Shown here piece after piece: positions 17,231 through 26,451 of a stretch of 51,145 nucleotides of DNA. The stretch is taken from NCBI GenBank assembly GCA_021732605.1, contig JAKFUS010000034.1:1-51145 (forward strand), given 5' to 3'. The stretch is from Betaproteobacteria bacterium (lineage in GTDB: Bacteria; Pseudomonadota; Gammaproteobacteria; Burkholderiales; SG8-41). The notes under the pieces are model-generated. The model worked only from the letters and a program-made list of their open reading frames with translations. It did no database searches and had not been told where the DNA came from. Position 1 is the first letter of the stretch, and every line of letters starts with the position of its first letter. The position numbers were made by a program, and so were the translations under genes.

Positions 17231-17361
17231 TGGGTTACCTTGTATTTCGCTTATATTCCGCAATCTATATAACAAATAAGACTGTGCAATGAATAACATA
17301 TTCTTTGAAGATATATAAGGGGGTCATTACTATCGCAGCATCAAATTACGAGGTGCTGCAG
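17231..17361. promoter_or_regulatory. AT-rich cysB/cysI divergent control region
   Basis: This is a distinctly AT-rich spacer between two divergent genes in GC-rich DNA. It contains TATATAAC..ATAAG and AACATATTCTTTG stretches and, on the plus strand, GATATATAAGG near 17310-17320 as a possible -10 without a good -35. That fits an activator-dependent cysI promoter bound by CysB, but I do not see a definite T-N11-A site. Confidence 0.45.
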
Positions 17362-19062
17362 ATGTATCTCTACGATGCGGTGGATCAACGGCTGGTCGAT
17401 GAACGGGTGTCGCAGTTCCGCGACCAGACCCGGCGCTTCCTTGCCGGTGAGCTGTCGGAAGACAATTTCCGGCCTTTACGTTTACAAAATGGCCTTTATA
17501 TTCAACGGTTTGCGCCGATGCTTCGGGTTGCAATTCCATATGGCCTGCTGGCCTCGCGGCAATTGCGGGCGCTTGCTCACATTGCGCGCAAATGGGATCG
17601 GGGCTATGGCCATTTCAGCACCCGACAGAACATCCAGTACAACTGGCCCAAGCTGGAAGACGTACCCGATATCCTTGCCCATCTGGCGTCGGTACAGATG
17701 CATGCCATCCAGACCAGCGGCAATTGCATCCGCAACACCACCAGCGATCATTTCGCCGGCGTGGCGCCGGACGAGGTTGTTGATCCGCTGGTGTGGTGCG
17801 AGCTGATCCGCCAGTGGTCGACCTTCCATCCGGAATTCGCCTACCTGCCGCGCAAATTCAAGATTGCGGTGTCGGGTGCAGAAGAAGATCGTGCGGCGAT
17901 CCAGGTGCATGACATTGGCTTGCAGGCGGTGCGTAATGCCAAAGGCGAAACCGGTTTCCGCGTCTTGGTGGGCGGTGGCCTCGGCCGCACGCCGATCATC
18001 GGCACGGTGATCCGTGAATTCCTGCCGTGGCCGCATCTGCTGAGTTATCTCGACGCCATCCTGCGCGTCTATAACCGCTATGGTCGGCGCGACAACAAAT
18101 ACAAGGCGCGCATCAAAATCCTGGTCAAGGAGCTGACTCCTGACGTGTTCCGCGCGCAGGCCGATGCCGAATGGGCGCACCTCAAGGATGGTCCGGCGAC
18201 ACTGACCGCCGCTGAAGTGGCGCGCATCACCCGACGTTTCACGCGCCCGGAATATCAAACGCTGGACGCATTGTCCGTGCAATACACCCAGGCACTGGCG
18301 CGCGAACGCGGCTTTGCCAACTGGGCGGGCCGCAACGTGCATGGCCACAAGGTGCCGGGCTATGCCGCAGTGACGCTGTCGCTGAAAAAAACCGGCGTGC
18401 CGCCGGGCGACGCCACTGCGGACCAGATGGATGCTGTTGCCGAGCTCGCCGACCGTTACAGCTTTGGCGAACTGCGCGTGTCGCATGAGCAGAACCTGAT
18501 CTTGGCCGACGTGCGGCAATCCGATTTGCACGCGTTGTGGCAGGAGGCGAAGGCGCTGGGCCTGGCTACGCCCAACATCGGCCTGATCACCAACATCATT
18601 GCCTGCCCCGGAGGCGATTTCTGCTCGCTGGCCAATGCCAAATCGATCCCGGTGGCGGATGCGATCCAGCGTCGTTTCGACGACCTCGATTACCAGCATG
18701 ACATCGGCGAACTGGATTTGAATATTTCCGGCTGCATGAATTCCTGCGGCCACCACCATGTCGGCCACATCGGCATCCTCGGTGTCGACAAGCAGGGCGC
18801 GGAGTTCTACCAGATCTCCATCGGCGGCACGCAGGGCAACGCAGCGGCGCTGGGCAAGGTCATCGGCCCGTCGTTCGCGCAGGACGAAGTGCCGGAAGTC
18901 ATCGAAAAACTGATTCAGACCTATCTCGCGCGCCGCGACAGTGAAGCCGAACGCTTCGTCGACGTCGTGCGCCGCATTGGTATCGCACCTTTCAAGGAGC
19001 AAGTGTATGGCAACGCTGATCAAAAACGCGAAAATCGCAGCGGACAACTGGCAGCGGCTTGA
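17362..19062 (+). CDS. cysI: sulfite reductase hemoprotein CysI
   Basis: A 566-residue siroheme/[4Fe-4S] enzyme that reduces sulfite to sulfide. TSGNCIRNTTSD lies at about 115-130, the RPxTR-like FSTRQNIQYNW contacts siroheme, and the cluster cysteines are Cys415, Cys421 (CPGGDFC), Cys458 and Cys462 (CMNSC). The ATG at 17362 gives MYLYDAVDQRLVDER, the usual betaproteobacterial start, and has GAGG upstream. The gene is followed by DUF934 with an overlap. There is no CysJ flavoprotein, so electrons probably come from ferredoxin or another donor. The related nitrite reductase NirA is an alternative, but the CysB context favours sulfite. Confidence 0.9.
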   Translation: MYLYDAVDQRLVDERVSQFRDQTRRFLAGELSEDNFRPLRLQNGLYIQRFAPMLRVAIPYGLLASRQLRALAHIARKWDRGYGHFSTRQNIQYNWPKLEDVPDILAHLASVQMHAIQTSGNCIRNTTSDHFAGVAPDEVVDPLVWCELIRQWSTFHPEFAYLPRKFKIAVSGAEEDRAAIQVHDIGLQAVRNAKGETGFRVLVGGGLGRTPIIGTVIREFLPWPHLLSYLDAILRVYNRYGRRDNKYKARIKILVKELTPDVFRAQADAEWAHLKDGPATLTAAEVARITRRFTRPEYQTLDALSVQYTQALARERGFANWAGRNVHGHKVPGYAAVTLSLKKTGVPPGDATADQMDAVAELADRYSFGELRVSHEQNLILADVRQSDLHALWQEAKALGLATPNIGLITNIIACPGGDFCSLANAKSIPVADAIQRRFDDLDYQHDIGELDLNISGCMNSCGHHHVGHIGILGVDKQGAEFYQISIGGTQGNAAALGKVIGPSFAQDEVPEVIEKLIQTYLARRDSEAERFVDVVRRIGIAPFKEQVYGNADQKRENRSGQLAAA

Positions 19063-19552
19063 CCGGGCAGCCGACGGCAGCCTGCCGACGGTCCCCGCCA
19101 CGGGCGACGTCATGGTGTCGCTGGCGCTGTGGCAGGCGATGGCGGGTGAGCTGCTGGGTCGCAATGGCGGCCGCCTCGGCGTCTGGCTCGACGGCAGCGA
19201 AGATCCGGCGCAGATCGCGGACAGCCTGGAAGCGCTGAGCCTCGTCGCCATTCATTTTCCGCAATTCACCGACGGCCGTGGCTATTCGACGGCGCGCCTG
19301 TTGCGCGAGCGTTATGGCTGGAAGGGCGAATTGCGCGCCATCGGGGACATCCAGCGCGACCAGTTGTATTACCTGTCGCGCTGTGGCTTCGATGCCTTTG
19401 TGCTCAACGACGGATTGCGTACCCCCCAAGAGGACTTGCTTCGCAGCGCCCAAGGCGCGTTGTCGGCGTTCAATGATTTCACCGAGGCTTATCAGACTTC
19501 GGTCGAACGGCCTGTGCCGCTGTTTCGCCGTCGTGTCGCGGAAGCTACCTGA
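19007..19552 (+). CDS. DUF934 family protein (cysI companion)
   Basis: A 181-residue protein of unknown biochemical function. ATG 19007 overlaps the end of cysI by 56 bp and has AAGGAGC upstream, so the longer upstream frame is not real. TDGRGYSTARLLRERYGW and DQLYYLSRCGFDAFVLND are family blocks. DUF934 genes follow cysI in many betaproteobacteria, usually before cysH, and are thought to help sulfate/sulfite reduction, perhaps in electron transfer or assembly. Here cysH is absent and cobA comes next. Confidence 0.88.
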   Translation: MATLIKNAKIAADNWQRLDRAADGSLPTVPATGDVMVSLALWQAMAGELLGRNGGRLGVWLDGSEDPAQIADSLEALSLVAIHFPQFTDGRGYSTARLLRERYGWKGELRAIGDIQRDQLYYLSRCGFDAFVLNDGLRTPQEDLLRSAQGALSAFNDFTEAYQTSVERPVPLFRRRVAEAT

Positions 19553-19557
19553 TCACC

Positions 19558-20319
19558 ATGACTGCCATGGGCACGGTTTATCTGGTGGGAGCAGGGCCCG
19601 GCGCACCGGATTTGCTGACGCTGCGCGCAGCCGATCTGCTGCGCCGCGCCGATATCGTGTTCCATGATGCATTGGTGCACGCGGATACCCTGGCACTGGC
19701 GGAAAAAGCCGAGAAGATTGCCGTCGGCAAACGCTGCGGACGGCATTCCACCGCGCAGCGTTTTATCAACAAACGCCTGATTGATGCCGCGCATCGTTAC
19801 GCAGTTGTTGTGCGACTCAAGGGTGGTGATCCGATGCTGTTCGGGCGGGCGCAGGAGGAAATCGACGCGTTGCAGGAGGCTGGCATCGAATACACCGTGG
19901 TGCCGGGGATTACCGCGGCGCTGGCTGCGAGCGCGACCCTCGGCATTTCGCTGACCCGCCGCGGCATGAGCCGTAATGTCACCTTCATCACGCCCCGTAC
20001 CGGCAAAGGCGAGGATGCGCACGACTGGGCGCGCAGTGCGCTGGCTGCGGATACCTGCGCAATCTACATGGGTGTCGGCGAAGCGGCACAAATCGCGGCA
20101 ACGCTGATGGATCGTGGCGCCAGTCCTGACCTGCCGGTGGTGGTGCTTGAAAATGCGTCGCTGCCGGAACAGCGCAGTGTGGCCTTGCGGCTGTCTGAGC
20201 TTGGCACCACCGCAGGTTTCGGGTTTACCGGGCCGGCAGTGATCCTGCTTGGCGAAGTTTATGAACGTTTGCAGCCGGTGACGGCTGCCCTTGCTTCCAG
20301 GCGCACTGACGCCGCCTAG
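19558..20319 (+). CDS. cobA: uroporphyrinogen-III C-methyltransferase (SUMT)
   Basis: A 253-residue SAM-dependent methyltransferase with the full CysG-A/CobA fold: VYLVGAGPGAPDLLT at 7-21, VRLKGGDPMLFGR at about 82-94, and ITPGT-like VVPGITAAL and GMSRNVTFITPRTG blocks. It makes precorrin-2 from uroporphyrinogen III, the first committed step toward siroheme, which CysI needs. It starts 5 bp after DUF934, so it belongs to the cys operon. The siroheme synthase dehydrogenase/chelatase (CysG-B) part is absent in the window. Confidence 0.94.
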   Translation: MTAMGTVYLVGAGPGAPDLLTLRAADLLRRADIVFHDALVHADTLALAEKAEKIAVGKRCGRHSTAQRFINKRLIDAAHRYAVVVRLKGGDPMLFGRAQEEIDALQEAGIEYTVVPGITAALAASATLGISLTRRGMSRNVTFITPRTGKGEDAHDWARSALAADTCAIYMGVGEAAQIAATLMDRGASPDLPVVVLENASLPEQRSVALRLSELGTTAGFGFTGPAVILLGEVYERLQPVTAALASRRTDAA

Positions 20320-20337
20320 CCCCACCCTCTGGAATCA

Positions 20338-20368
20338 CGCTAAAATTCAACCTTTTAGCGTGGTTTTT
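20338..20368 (+). terminator. hairpin at the end of the cys-cob operon
   Basis: Arms CGCTAAAA (20338-20345) and TTTTAGCG (20353-20360) pair perfectly with a 7-base loop, followed by TGG and five T's. It could terminate the cysI-DUF934-cobA transcript. The TAAAAT inside the left arm could also serve as the -10 of ribF, so it may be an operator-like palindrome instead. Confidence 0.45.
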
Positions 20369-20388
20369 CAGGATACAAGGTCGGGTAC

Positions 20389-21333
20389 ATGCAAATCCTG
20401 CGCAACGTTCCGGACGTTGCCTCAAATCCCATTGCGCTGACCATCGGTAATTTCGACGGGGTTCACCTCGGTCATCAGGCGATGCTGGCCAAGCTGCGCG
20501 CTGCGGCCGCGGCCCGCGGCCTGCCGGCCTGCGTAATGACCTTCGAGCCGCATCCACGTGAATTTTTTGCGCCGGACAAGGCGCCGGTGCGCCTGACCAG
20601 CCTGCGCGAAAAACTGGAATTGCTGACGCAGCACGGCGTCGAGCGCACGCATTTGCTTCGTTTCAATTTTGCGCTGGCACAGGTGACGGCGCAGGACTTC
20701 ATTGATCGCATTCTGGTGCGCGGCCTCGGTGTACGCTGGCTGCAGGTGGGCGATGACTTCCGATTCGGTGCACGGCGTGCCGGTGACCTGAACCTGCTGA
20801 AAGCGCATGCGGCGCAATATGGTTATGCCGTCGAGGCGATGGCGACGCTGGAACTCGATGGTGAGCGTGTGTCGAGTACGGCGGTGCGCGAAGCGCTGGC
20901 TGCCGGTGACATGGCGAAAGCCGGACGTTTGCTGGGCCATCCGTATCGCATCAGTGGACGCGTGGTGCGCGGCGACCAGTTGGGCCGCAAGCTCGGTTTT
21001 CCGACGGCGAATGTGCGGATGAAACATAATCGGCCGCCGCTGGCCGGTATTTTTGCGGTCGAGTTTCGTCGCGGCAACGGCGCGGCGGTGCAGGGGGTGG
21101 CCAGCCTCGGCGTGCGGCCGACGGTGAAGGCGCAAGGTGCCTCACCGGTGCTGGAGGTTTATCTATTTGATTTTAAAGAACAAATTTACGGGGAATCGGT
21201 GAGTGTGGATTTCCTGCACAAATTCCGCGATGAAGCGAAATACGTGGATCTGGAAACGCTGAAGCAGCAAATCGCGCGCGACGTGATTGATGCGCGGAAT
21301 TTTTTCGCGCGACGCGTGGCGCCGGCGGCTTGA
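20389..21333 (+). CDS. ribF: bifunctional riboflavin kinase/FAD synthetase
   Basis: A 314-residue enzyme that makes FMN and FAD. The N-terminal adenylyltransferase carries TIGNFDGVHLGHQ (18-30), a nucleotidyltransferase HxGH site, and the SSTAVREAL block. The C-terminal kinase, about 185-310, carries GRKLGFPTANV and SLGVRPT. It lies in the conserved order ribF-ileS-lspA-ispH. A 124-bp spacer with a C-rich hairpin separates it from ileS. Confidence 0.96.
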   Translation: MQILRNVPDVASNPIALTIGNFDGVHLGHQAMLAKLRAAAAARGLPACVMTFEPHPREFFAPDKAPVRLTSLREKLELLTQHGVERTHLLRFNFALAQVTAQDFIDRILVRGLGVRWLQVGDDFRFGARRAGDLNLLKAHAAQYGYAVEAMATLELDGERVSSTAVREALAAGDMAKAGRLLGHPYRISGRVVRGDQLGRKLGFPTANVRMKHNRPPLAGIFAVEFRRGNGAAVQGVASLGVRPTVKAQGASPVLEVYLFDFKEQIYGESVSVDFLHKFRDEAKYVDLETLKQQIARDVIDARNFFARRVAPAA

Positions 21334-21381
21334 GTGATCAGAAATGAAATCAGAGGGTCTGAATTTCTCCCTCTCCCCCGG

Positions 21382-21404
21382 CCCCTCTCCCGATGGGAGA
21401 GGGG
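21382..21404. repeat. C-rich hairpin between ribF and ileS
   Basis: A perfect 10-bp stem (arms 21382-21391 and 21395-21404, three-base GAT loop) with the same CCCTCTCCC/GGGAGAGGG core as the hairpin at 12-37. It has no T-run, so it is a weak terminator at best. It probably belongs to the same dispersed palindrome family. Confidence 0.6.
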
Positions 21405-21457
21405 AGATATCAGCGGTCCATGGTTTTTAACCATGGACCGAAACATCGAATCGAAAC

Positions 21458-24268
21458 ATGGCTGATTACAAAAGCACTCTGAATCTTCCGGACACGCCGT
21501 TCCCGATGCGCGGCGATCTGGCCAAGCGCGAACCGAAAATGCTGCAGGAATGGCAGGAGCGCAAGTTCTACCAGCGCATCCGTGCAGCAAGCAATAATCG
21601 TCCGCGGTTTGTGCTGCACGACGGCCCGCCGTACGCCAACGGCGATATCCACATCGGCCATGCCGTCAACAAAATCTTGAAGGACATCATCGTCAAATCG
21701 AAATCGCTATCCGGTTTCGACGCGCCGTACGTGCCGGGCTGGGACTGCCATGGCATGCCGATCGAAGTGCAGATCGAAAAGCTGCACGGTAAAAATCTGC
21801 CGACTGCGGAAACACAGAAGTTATGCCGCGCTTATGCGACGGAGCAGGTCGAGCGGCAGAAAAAGGATTTCCAGCGGCTGGGCGTGCTCGGTGAATGGGA
21901 CAACCCGTATCTGACCATGGCCTTCCGCAATGAAGCCGACGAGATTCGTGCTCTGGGCATGTTGCTGCAGAAGGGTTATGTCTATCGCGGCCTGAAGCCG
22001 GTGAACTGGTGTTTTGACTGCGGTTCGGCGCTCGCCGAGGCCGAGGTCGAATACGAGGATCGCAAGGATCCAGCCGTCGATGTCGGTTTCCCGTTTGCAG
22101 AGCCGGACAAGGTGGCGAAAGCCTTCGGTCTGAAGACGCTGCCGGACAAACCCGGCTTTGCGGTGATCTGGACCACGACGCCGTGGACGCTGCCGGCGAA
22201 TCAGGCGCTGAATGCGCATCCGGAATTCATCTACAACCTGGTTGATACCGAAAAGGGTTTGCTGATCCTCGCGGCCGACCTGCAGGAAGCCTGCCTCACG
22301 CGCTACGGCCTGACTGGAAAAACGCTGGCTTCGTGCAAAGGCGCGGCGCTGGAAAGCATCCATTTCAAACACCCGTTCTATGATCGCCTGTCACCGGTCT
22401 ATCTCGGCGAGTATGTGACGCTGGATACCGGCACCGGCATGGTCCACGCTGCACCGGCCTACGGCGTGGAGGACTTCCAGACCTGCCGCAAGTACGGGTT
22501 GAAGGATGATGAAATTCTGACCCCGGTGCTGGGCAACGGCAAATACGCCGAGTCGCTGCTGCTGTTCGGTGGGCAGATGATCTGGAAAGCCAATCCGCTG
22601 ATCGTCGCGCATCTTGAAGAGAAGGGTGTGTTGTTTTCGCATAAATACGATCAGCACAGCTATATGCACTGCTGGCGGCACAAGACGCCGATCATCCTGC
22701 GCGCGACCACGCAGTGGTTTGCCGGCATGGAAGATGTGCCGGGATATAACGGCGTGAAACCTAAACAAACGCTCCGTGCCACCGCACTGCGTGCGATCGA
22801 CGCGACACAGTTCTTCCCGGAATGGGGCAAGGCGCGGCTGCACGGCATGATCGCCAACCGTCCGGACTGGACGCTGTCGCGACAACGGCAATGGGGTGTG
22901 CCGATGCCGTTTTTCGTGCACAAGGAAACCGCCATACTCCATCCGCGCACGCTGGAAATTCTGGAAACGGTTGCCCAGCGTGTGGAAAAGGCAGGTATTG
23001 AGGCCTGGCAGGCGGTGGATGCGGCGGAATTGCTCGGTGCTGATGCGGCGACTTACGACAAAATCAAGGACACGCTGGATGTCTGGTTCGATTCCGGCAC
23101 CACGCATAACACCGTGCTGCGTGGCTCGCATATAGAACAAAGCGCATTTCCCGCGGATCTGTATCTGGAGGGTTCGGACCAGCATCGCGGCTGGTTCCAT
23201 TCCTCATTGCTGACCGCGAGCATGATGGACGGCCGCGCGCCGTACAAGGCGCTGCTGACCCATGGCTTCGTCGTCGACGGCGAAGGCAAGAAAATGAGCA
23301 AGTCCAAGGGCAATGTCATCGTTCCGCAGAAAGTCATGGACGAACTCGGCGCGGACATCCTGCGATTGTGGGTGGCAAGCACCGATTATTCCGGCGAGTT
23401 GTCGATTTCCAAGGAAATCCTCAAGCGCGTGGTCGAGTCCTACCGACGCATCCGCAACACGTTGCGCTTTCTGCTCGCGAACATTGCCGACTTTGATCCG
23501 GCGAAACATGCGCTGCCGGTGGAGCAATGGCTGGAAATCGACCGCTACGTGCTGGAGCTTGTCCGCGAACGCCAAAGTAAGGTGCAGGCGGGCTACGATC
23601 ATTATGAGTTTCACACCGTGATCCAGGAGCTGACTGCAGTCTGTTCCGAAGATCTCGGCGCTTTTTATCTGGATATCCTGAAGGATCGTCTTTACACGAC
23701 CGCTGCGGATTCCAAGCCGCGCCGCGCGGCGCAGAATGCACTGTGGCATATCACGCATGCGCTGCTGAAGATGATGTCTCCGGTGTTGAGTTTTACCGCT
23801 GAAGAGGCCTGGCAGGTTTTGAGAGGTGGCACCGAGGGCAGCATTTTTGAGGAAGAGTGGCACGAACTGCCTCAGCAATACCTGGAGCCACTGCTGAAGG
23901 ATTCGTGGAGGTCTGTCCGGGAGATCAGGAGTTTGGTGAATAAACAAATCGAAGAAAAACGCGCCCAAGGGGCCATAGGTTCATCGCTGCAGGCCGAAAT
24001 TGAAATTTCGGTTCCAAGCGAAACCTCCTTTGAGGCACTCGAACGTCTGGGCGACGACCTGCGCTTCGTGCTGATCACCTCCAGTGCCACGGTTCGTCAG
24101 ACGCCAGGATCCGGGATCATGATCGGCGTTCGCCCGAGCGCCCACACCAAATGCGAACGCTGCTGGCATTACCGCGCCGATGTTGGTCATGACATACAGC
24201 ATCCCGATTTGTGCGGCCGCTGCACGGCCAACCTGTATGGCACGGGTGAGCCGCGGAGGTACGCCTGA
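21458..24268 (+). CDS. ileS: isoleucyl-tRNA synthetase
   Basis: A 936-residue class I aminoacyl-tRNA synthetase of bacterial length. HIGH is at 65-68, [13 protein letters not shown] at about 568, and KMSKS at about 611. The editing domain sits in between ([11 protein letters not shown] at about 241). The C-terminal zinc finger CERCW...CGRC (about 898-922) closes the protein. It charges tRNA-Ile and edits valine. Its TGA overlaps the lspA start, so the two are translationally coupled. Confidence 0.97.
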   Translation: MADYKSTLNLPDTPFPMRGDLAKREPKMLQEWQERKFYQRIRAASNNRPRFVLHDGPPYANGDIHIGHAVNKILKDIIVKSKSLSGFDAPYVPGWDCHGMPIEVQIEKLHGKNLPTAETQKLCRAYATEQVERQKKDFQRLGVLGEWDNPYLTMAFRNEADEIRALGMLLQKGYVYRGLKPVNWCFDCGSALAEAEVEYEDRKDPAVDVGFPFAEPDKVAKAFGLKTLPDKPGFAVIWTTTPWTLPANQALNAHPEFIYNLVDTEKGLLILAADLQEACLTRYGLTGKTLASCKGAALESIHFKHPFYDRLSPVYLGEYVTLDTGTGMVHAAPAYGVEDFQTCRKYGLKDDEILTPVLGNGKYAESLLLFGGQMIWKANPLIVAHLEEKGVLFSHKYDQHSYMHCWRHKTPIILRATTQWFAGMEDVPGYNGVKPKQTLRATALRAIDATQFFPEWGKARLHGMIANRPDWTLSRQRQWGVPMPFFVHKETAILHPRTLEILETVAQRVEKAGIEAWQAVDAAELLGADAATYDKIKDTLDVWFDSGTTHNTVLRGSHIEQSAFPADLYLEGSDQHRGWFHSSLLTASMMDGRAPYKALLTHGFVVDGEGKKMSKSKGNVIVPQKVMDELGADILRLWVASTDYSGELSISKEILKRVVESYRRIRNTLRFLLANIADFDPAKHALPVEQWLEIDRYVLELVRERQSKVQAGYDHYEFHTVIQELTAVCSEDLGAFYLDILKDRLYTTAADSKPRRAAQNALWHITHALLKMMSPVLSFTAEEAWQVLRGGTEGSIFEEEWHELPQQYLEPLLKDSWRSVREIRSLVNKQIEEKRAQGAIGSSLQAEIEISVPSETSFEALERLGDDLRFVLITSSATVRQTPGSGIMIGVRPSAHTKCERCWHYRADVGHDIQHPDLCGRCTANLYGTGEPRRYA

Positions 24269-24741
24269 TGCTGCGCTGGCTGCTGATTGCCGCTGTGGTG
24301 GTGATTTTCGACCAGGCCACCAAGTATGCCGCGGTGGCGATGCTGGCGGACCAGCCGCCGGTTGCGGTGACGTCGTTTTTCAATTTTCTGCTGGTTTACA
24401 ACCGCGGTGCAGCTTTCAGTTTTCTCGCCGGCGCCGGCGGCTGGCAGCGCGAACTGTTTACCGGCATCGCCATCGTGGCGTCGATATGGATTGTTTACCT
24501 GTTGCGCCGTTATCCGCAGCAGTCGCTGTTTTGCCTGGCCTTGAGCCTGGTGCTCGGCGGCGCGATCGGCAATGTGATCGATCGCGTGAGCATTGGCGCC
24601 GTGGTGGATTTTCTCGATTTCCACGCCTTCGGCTGGCACTGGCCGGCATTCAACGTTGCTGATTCCGCGATTACCTGCGGCGCTGCGTTGCTGATCTGGG
24701 ATGGGTTGCGCAATCCAATGCCGCCCGAGAAAAGTAAATAA
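24268..24741 (+). CDS. lspA: lipoprotein signal peptidase (signal peptidase II)
   Basis: A 157-residue inner-membrane aspartic protease with four helices. The catalytic pair is Asp114 (AVVDFLDF) and Asp132 (NVADSAI); the conserved VYNRGAAFS and GNVIDR blocks are present. It removes prolipoprotein signal peptides. Its ATG overlaps the ileS stop. In many gammaproteobacteria fkpB follows; here ispH comes directly. Confidence 0.96.
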   Translation: MLRWLLIAAVVVIFDQATKYAAVAMLADQPPVAVTSFFNFLLVYNRGAAFSFLAGAGGWQRELFTGIAIVASIWIVYLLRRYPQQSLFCLALSLVLGGAIGNVIDRVSIGAVVDFLDFHAFGWHWPAFNVADSAITCGAALLIWDGLRNPMPPEKSK

Positions 24742-24799
24742 GTGTTTTATTTTATTGGTAAATTTATGCCTTCCCCCATGTCGTCAGCACGGCGCAGGA

Positions 24800-24805
24800 T
24801 ATAAT
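24800..24805 (+). promoter_or_regulatory. perfect -10 element 8 bp before ispH
   Basis: TATAAT ends 7 bases before the ispH ATG, so initiation at the usual distance would start at the A of ATG and give a leaderless mRNA. No good -35 hexamer is seen about 17 bp upstream, so an activator or extended contact may help. Confidence 0.55.
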
Positions 24806-24812
24806 CGCCGCC

Positions 24813-25733
24813 ATGCAAGTACTACTCGCCAATCCCCGCGGCTTCTGTGCCGGTGTCGATCGCGCGATCGAAATCGTCGAACGCGCGCTGGTGCTGCACG
24901 GCGCGCCGATCTATGTGCGCCACGAAGTCGTGCACAACAAATTTGTGGTCAATGACCTGCGCGCCAAGGGCGCGGTGTTTGTGGAGGAACTGGCCGAGGT
25001 GCCTGCCGGCAGTACGGTGATTTTCAGCGCGCACGGTGTGTCGCAAGGTGTGCGCCGCGAAGCCGAGTCGCGCGGCCTGAAGGTATTCGATGCCACCTGC
25101 CCGCTGGTGACCAAGGTGCACGTTGAAGTCGCGAAAATGCGCGAGCAGGGCCGCGAGATCATCATGATCGGTCATCGCGGGCACCCGGAAGTCGAGGGTA
25201 CAATGGGCCAGAGCGCGGGAGGCATGCACCTGGTGGAGGGTCCGGACGATGTCGCGGGTCTGCAGGTGCAGGACGATAACAACCTGGCGTATGTCACGCA
25301 GACCACGCTGTCGATGGATGACGCAGGTCGCACCATTGATGCTATCCGCCGCCGTTTTCCGAAAATTGTCGGGCCGAAAAAAGACGACATCTGTTACGCC
25401 ACGCAAAACCGTCAGGATGCGATCAAGGCGCTGGCGCAGCGTTGCGACGTGGTGATCGTCGTCGGTTCACCGAACAGTTCCAACTCGAACCGCCTGCGTG
25501 AGGTCGCCGAGCAGCAGGGCGTGCCGGCCTACATGGTCGACAACGCCGGTGAATTGAAGTCGGAGTGGGTGACTGGCAAATCCTGCGTCGGCATTACCGC
25601 GGGTGCTTCCGCGCCGGAAGTGCTGGTGCAGGAGGTAGTGGAGCGTTTGCGCGAGCTGGGCGCCGATGCAGTCAGCAGTCTCGATGGTATTGCGGAGCGG
25701 GTGACTTTTCCGCTGCCCAGGGGATTAAGTTGA
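24813..25733 (+). CDS. ispH: 4-hydroxy-3-methylbut-2-enyl diphosphate reductase
   Basis: A 306-residue [4Fe-4S] enzyme, the last step of the MEP isoprenoid pathway. The three cluster cysteines are at Cys12 (RGFCAGV), Cys96 (DATCPLV) and Cys194 (DDICYAT), and the substrate His residues at 41, 74 and 124 with Glu126 are in place. It has no Shine-Dalgarno at a good distance (AGGA is 13 bases away), and a perfect TATAAT ends 7 bases before the ATG, which suggests leaderless translation. It is convergent with the TonB-like gene. Confidence 0.97.
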   Translation: MQVLLANPRGFCAGVDRAIEIVERALVLHGAPIYVRHEVVHNKFVVNDLRAKGAVFVEELAEVPAGSTVIFSAHGVSQGVRREAESRGLKVFDATCPLVTKVHVEVAKMREQGREIIMIGHRGHPEVEGTMGQSAGGMHLVEGPDDVAGLQVQDDNNLAYVTQTTLSMDDAGRTIDAIRRRFPKIVGPKKDDICYATQNRQDAIKALAQRCDVVIVVGSPNSSNSNRLREVAEQQGVPAYMVDNAGELKSEWVTGKSCVGITAGASAPEVLVQEVVERLRELGADAVSSLDGIAERVTFPLPRGLS

Positions 25734-25778
25734 GGGTTTGAACCGAAGGTCCCGGGTTGAACCGGGGTAAACCTCAAC
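25729..25778. terminator. bidirectional hairpin between ispH and the TonB-like gene
   Basis: GTTGAGGGTTT (25729-25739) pairs with AAACCTCAAC (25769-25778) with a one-base bulge, spanning the stop codons of both convergent genes. Inside it TTGAACCG is directly repeated. It is probably a shared transcription terminator, although a U-run is short on both sides. Confidence 0.45.
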
Positions 25779-26430
25779 TTTGATGCGGCATCTCCGGAGT
25801 GGTTTTTTTCTTATTGTCAGTCACCGGTGGCCGCAGCGTAACCTCGATCATCATTTCACTGCGCACCGGCAGGTTGCCGCGGTATCCGGGATGAAATCTG
25901 GCCTGCGAGAATTCGCGCAACGCCGCAGCCTCAAATTCCGCAACACCCGTACCCATCATGATTTTTGCGTCTTCAACGCGCCCGCTTTCACTGATGCGCA
26001 GCCGGATCATGACGCTGCCGGCAAGGGCATCGGCAGACTCCGGCGACGGCACCTCGATGCGGGTCAGAGGGAAAGGGCGCCGGTCCAGTTCAGCCGTTTT
26101 GAAATAATGTACTGAACCGCCTTCCGGGGGCGCCTGGTTCGCGAGGGCCACAGGCGGCACGGATTTGACGGCAGGTATTGGCTGCGTGACTGTTTTTTCC
26201 GGAGCAGGAACAGTCCCGGCCGGCGCCGTTACCGGCAGCACTGAATCACTGACCGCAGTCGCCAGCCTTGCAATCAACGGCGCGTATCCAGCGGGCGTTT
26301 GCTGAAGGCCGGCTTCACCGGACTGGCGTTGCACCGAAACCATGATCGCGGCATGCAGCGCCACCGACAATCCGGCGGCGACCCACAGGCGTCGCACGCC
26401 GGTTTCCTGGAACAGTTCGCGCATCATCAT
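25774..26430 (-). CDS. TonB-like energy-transducing protein
   Basis: A 218-residue protein with an N-terminal anchor helix (about 15-32), a Pro/Ala-rich periplasmic linker (about 55-105) and a C-terminal TonB domain (about 120-205: IRLRISESGRVEDAKIMMGTGV, FEAAALREFSQARFHPGY). It would span the periplasm. It starts with three consecutive Met codons and has a poor ribosome site. It lies 21 bp after pilY1 as the last gene of the pilin operon. No ExbB/ExbD or receptor gene is adjacent, so its role in energy coupling or pilus function is not clear. Confidence 0.85.
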   Translation of the reverse strand: MMMRELFQETGVRRLWVAAGLSVALHAAIMVSVQRQSGEAGLQQTPAGYAPLIARLATAVSDSVLPVTAPAGTVPAPEKTVTQPIPAVKSVPPVALANQAPPEGGSVHYFKTAELDRRPFPLTRIEVPSPESADALAGSVMIRLRISESGRVEDAKIMMGTGVAEFEAAALREFSQARFHPGYRGNLPVRSEMMIEVTLRPPVTDNKKKTTPEMPHQS

Positions 26431-26451
26431 GCGGCCGGACCGTGTCAGGTA

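Noticed and set aside
17482-19251. A 589-residue open frame on the minus strand across cysI
   Set aside because: It is antisense to a well-supported sulfite reductase with complete cluster cysteines; the composition is typical of GC-rich antisense frames.
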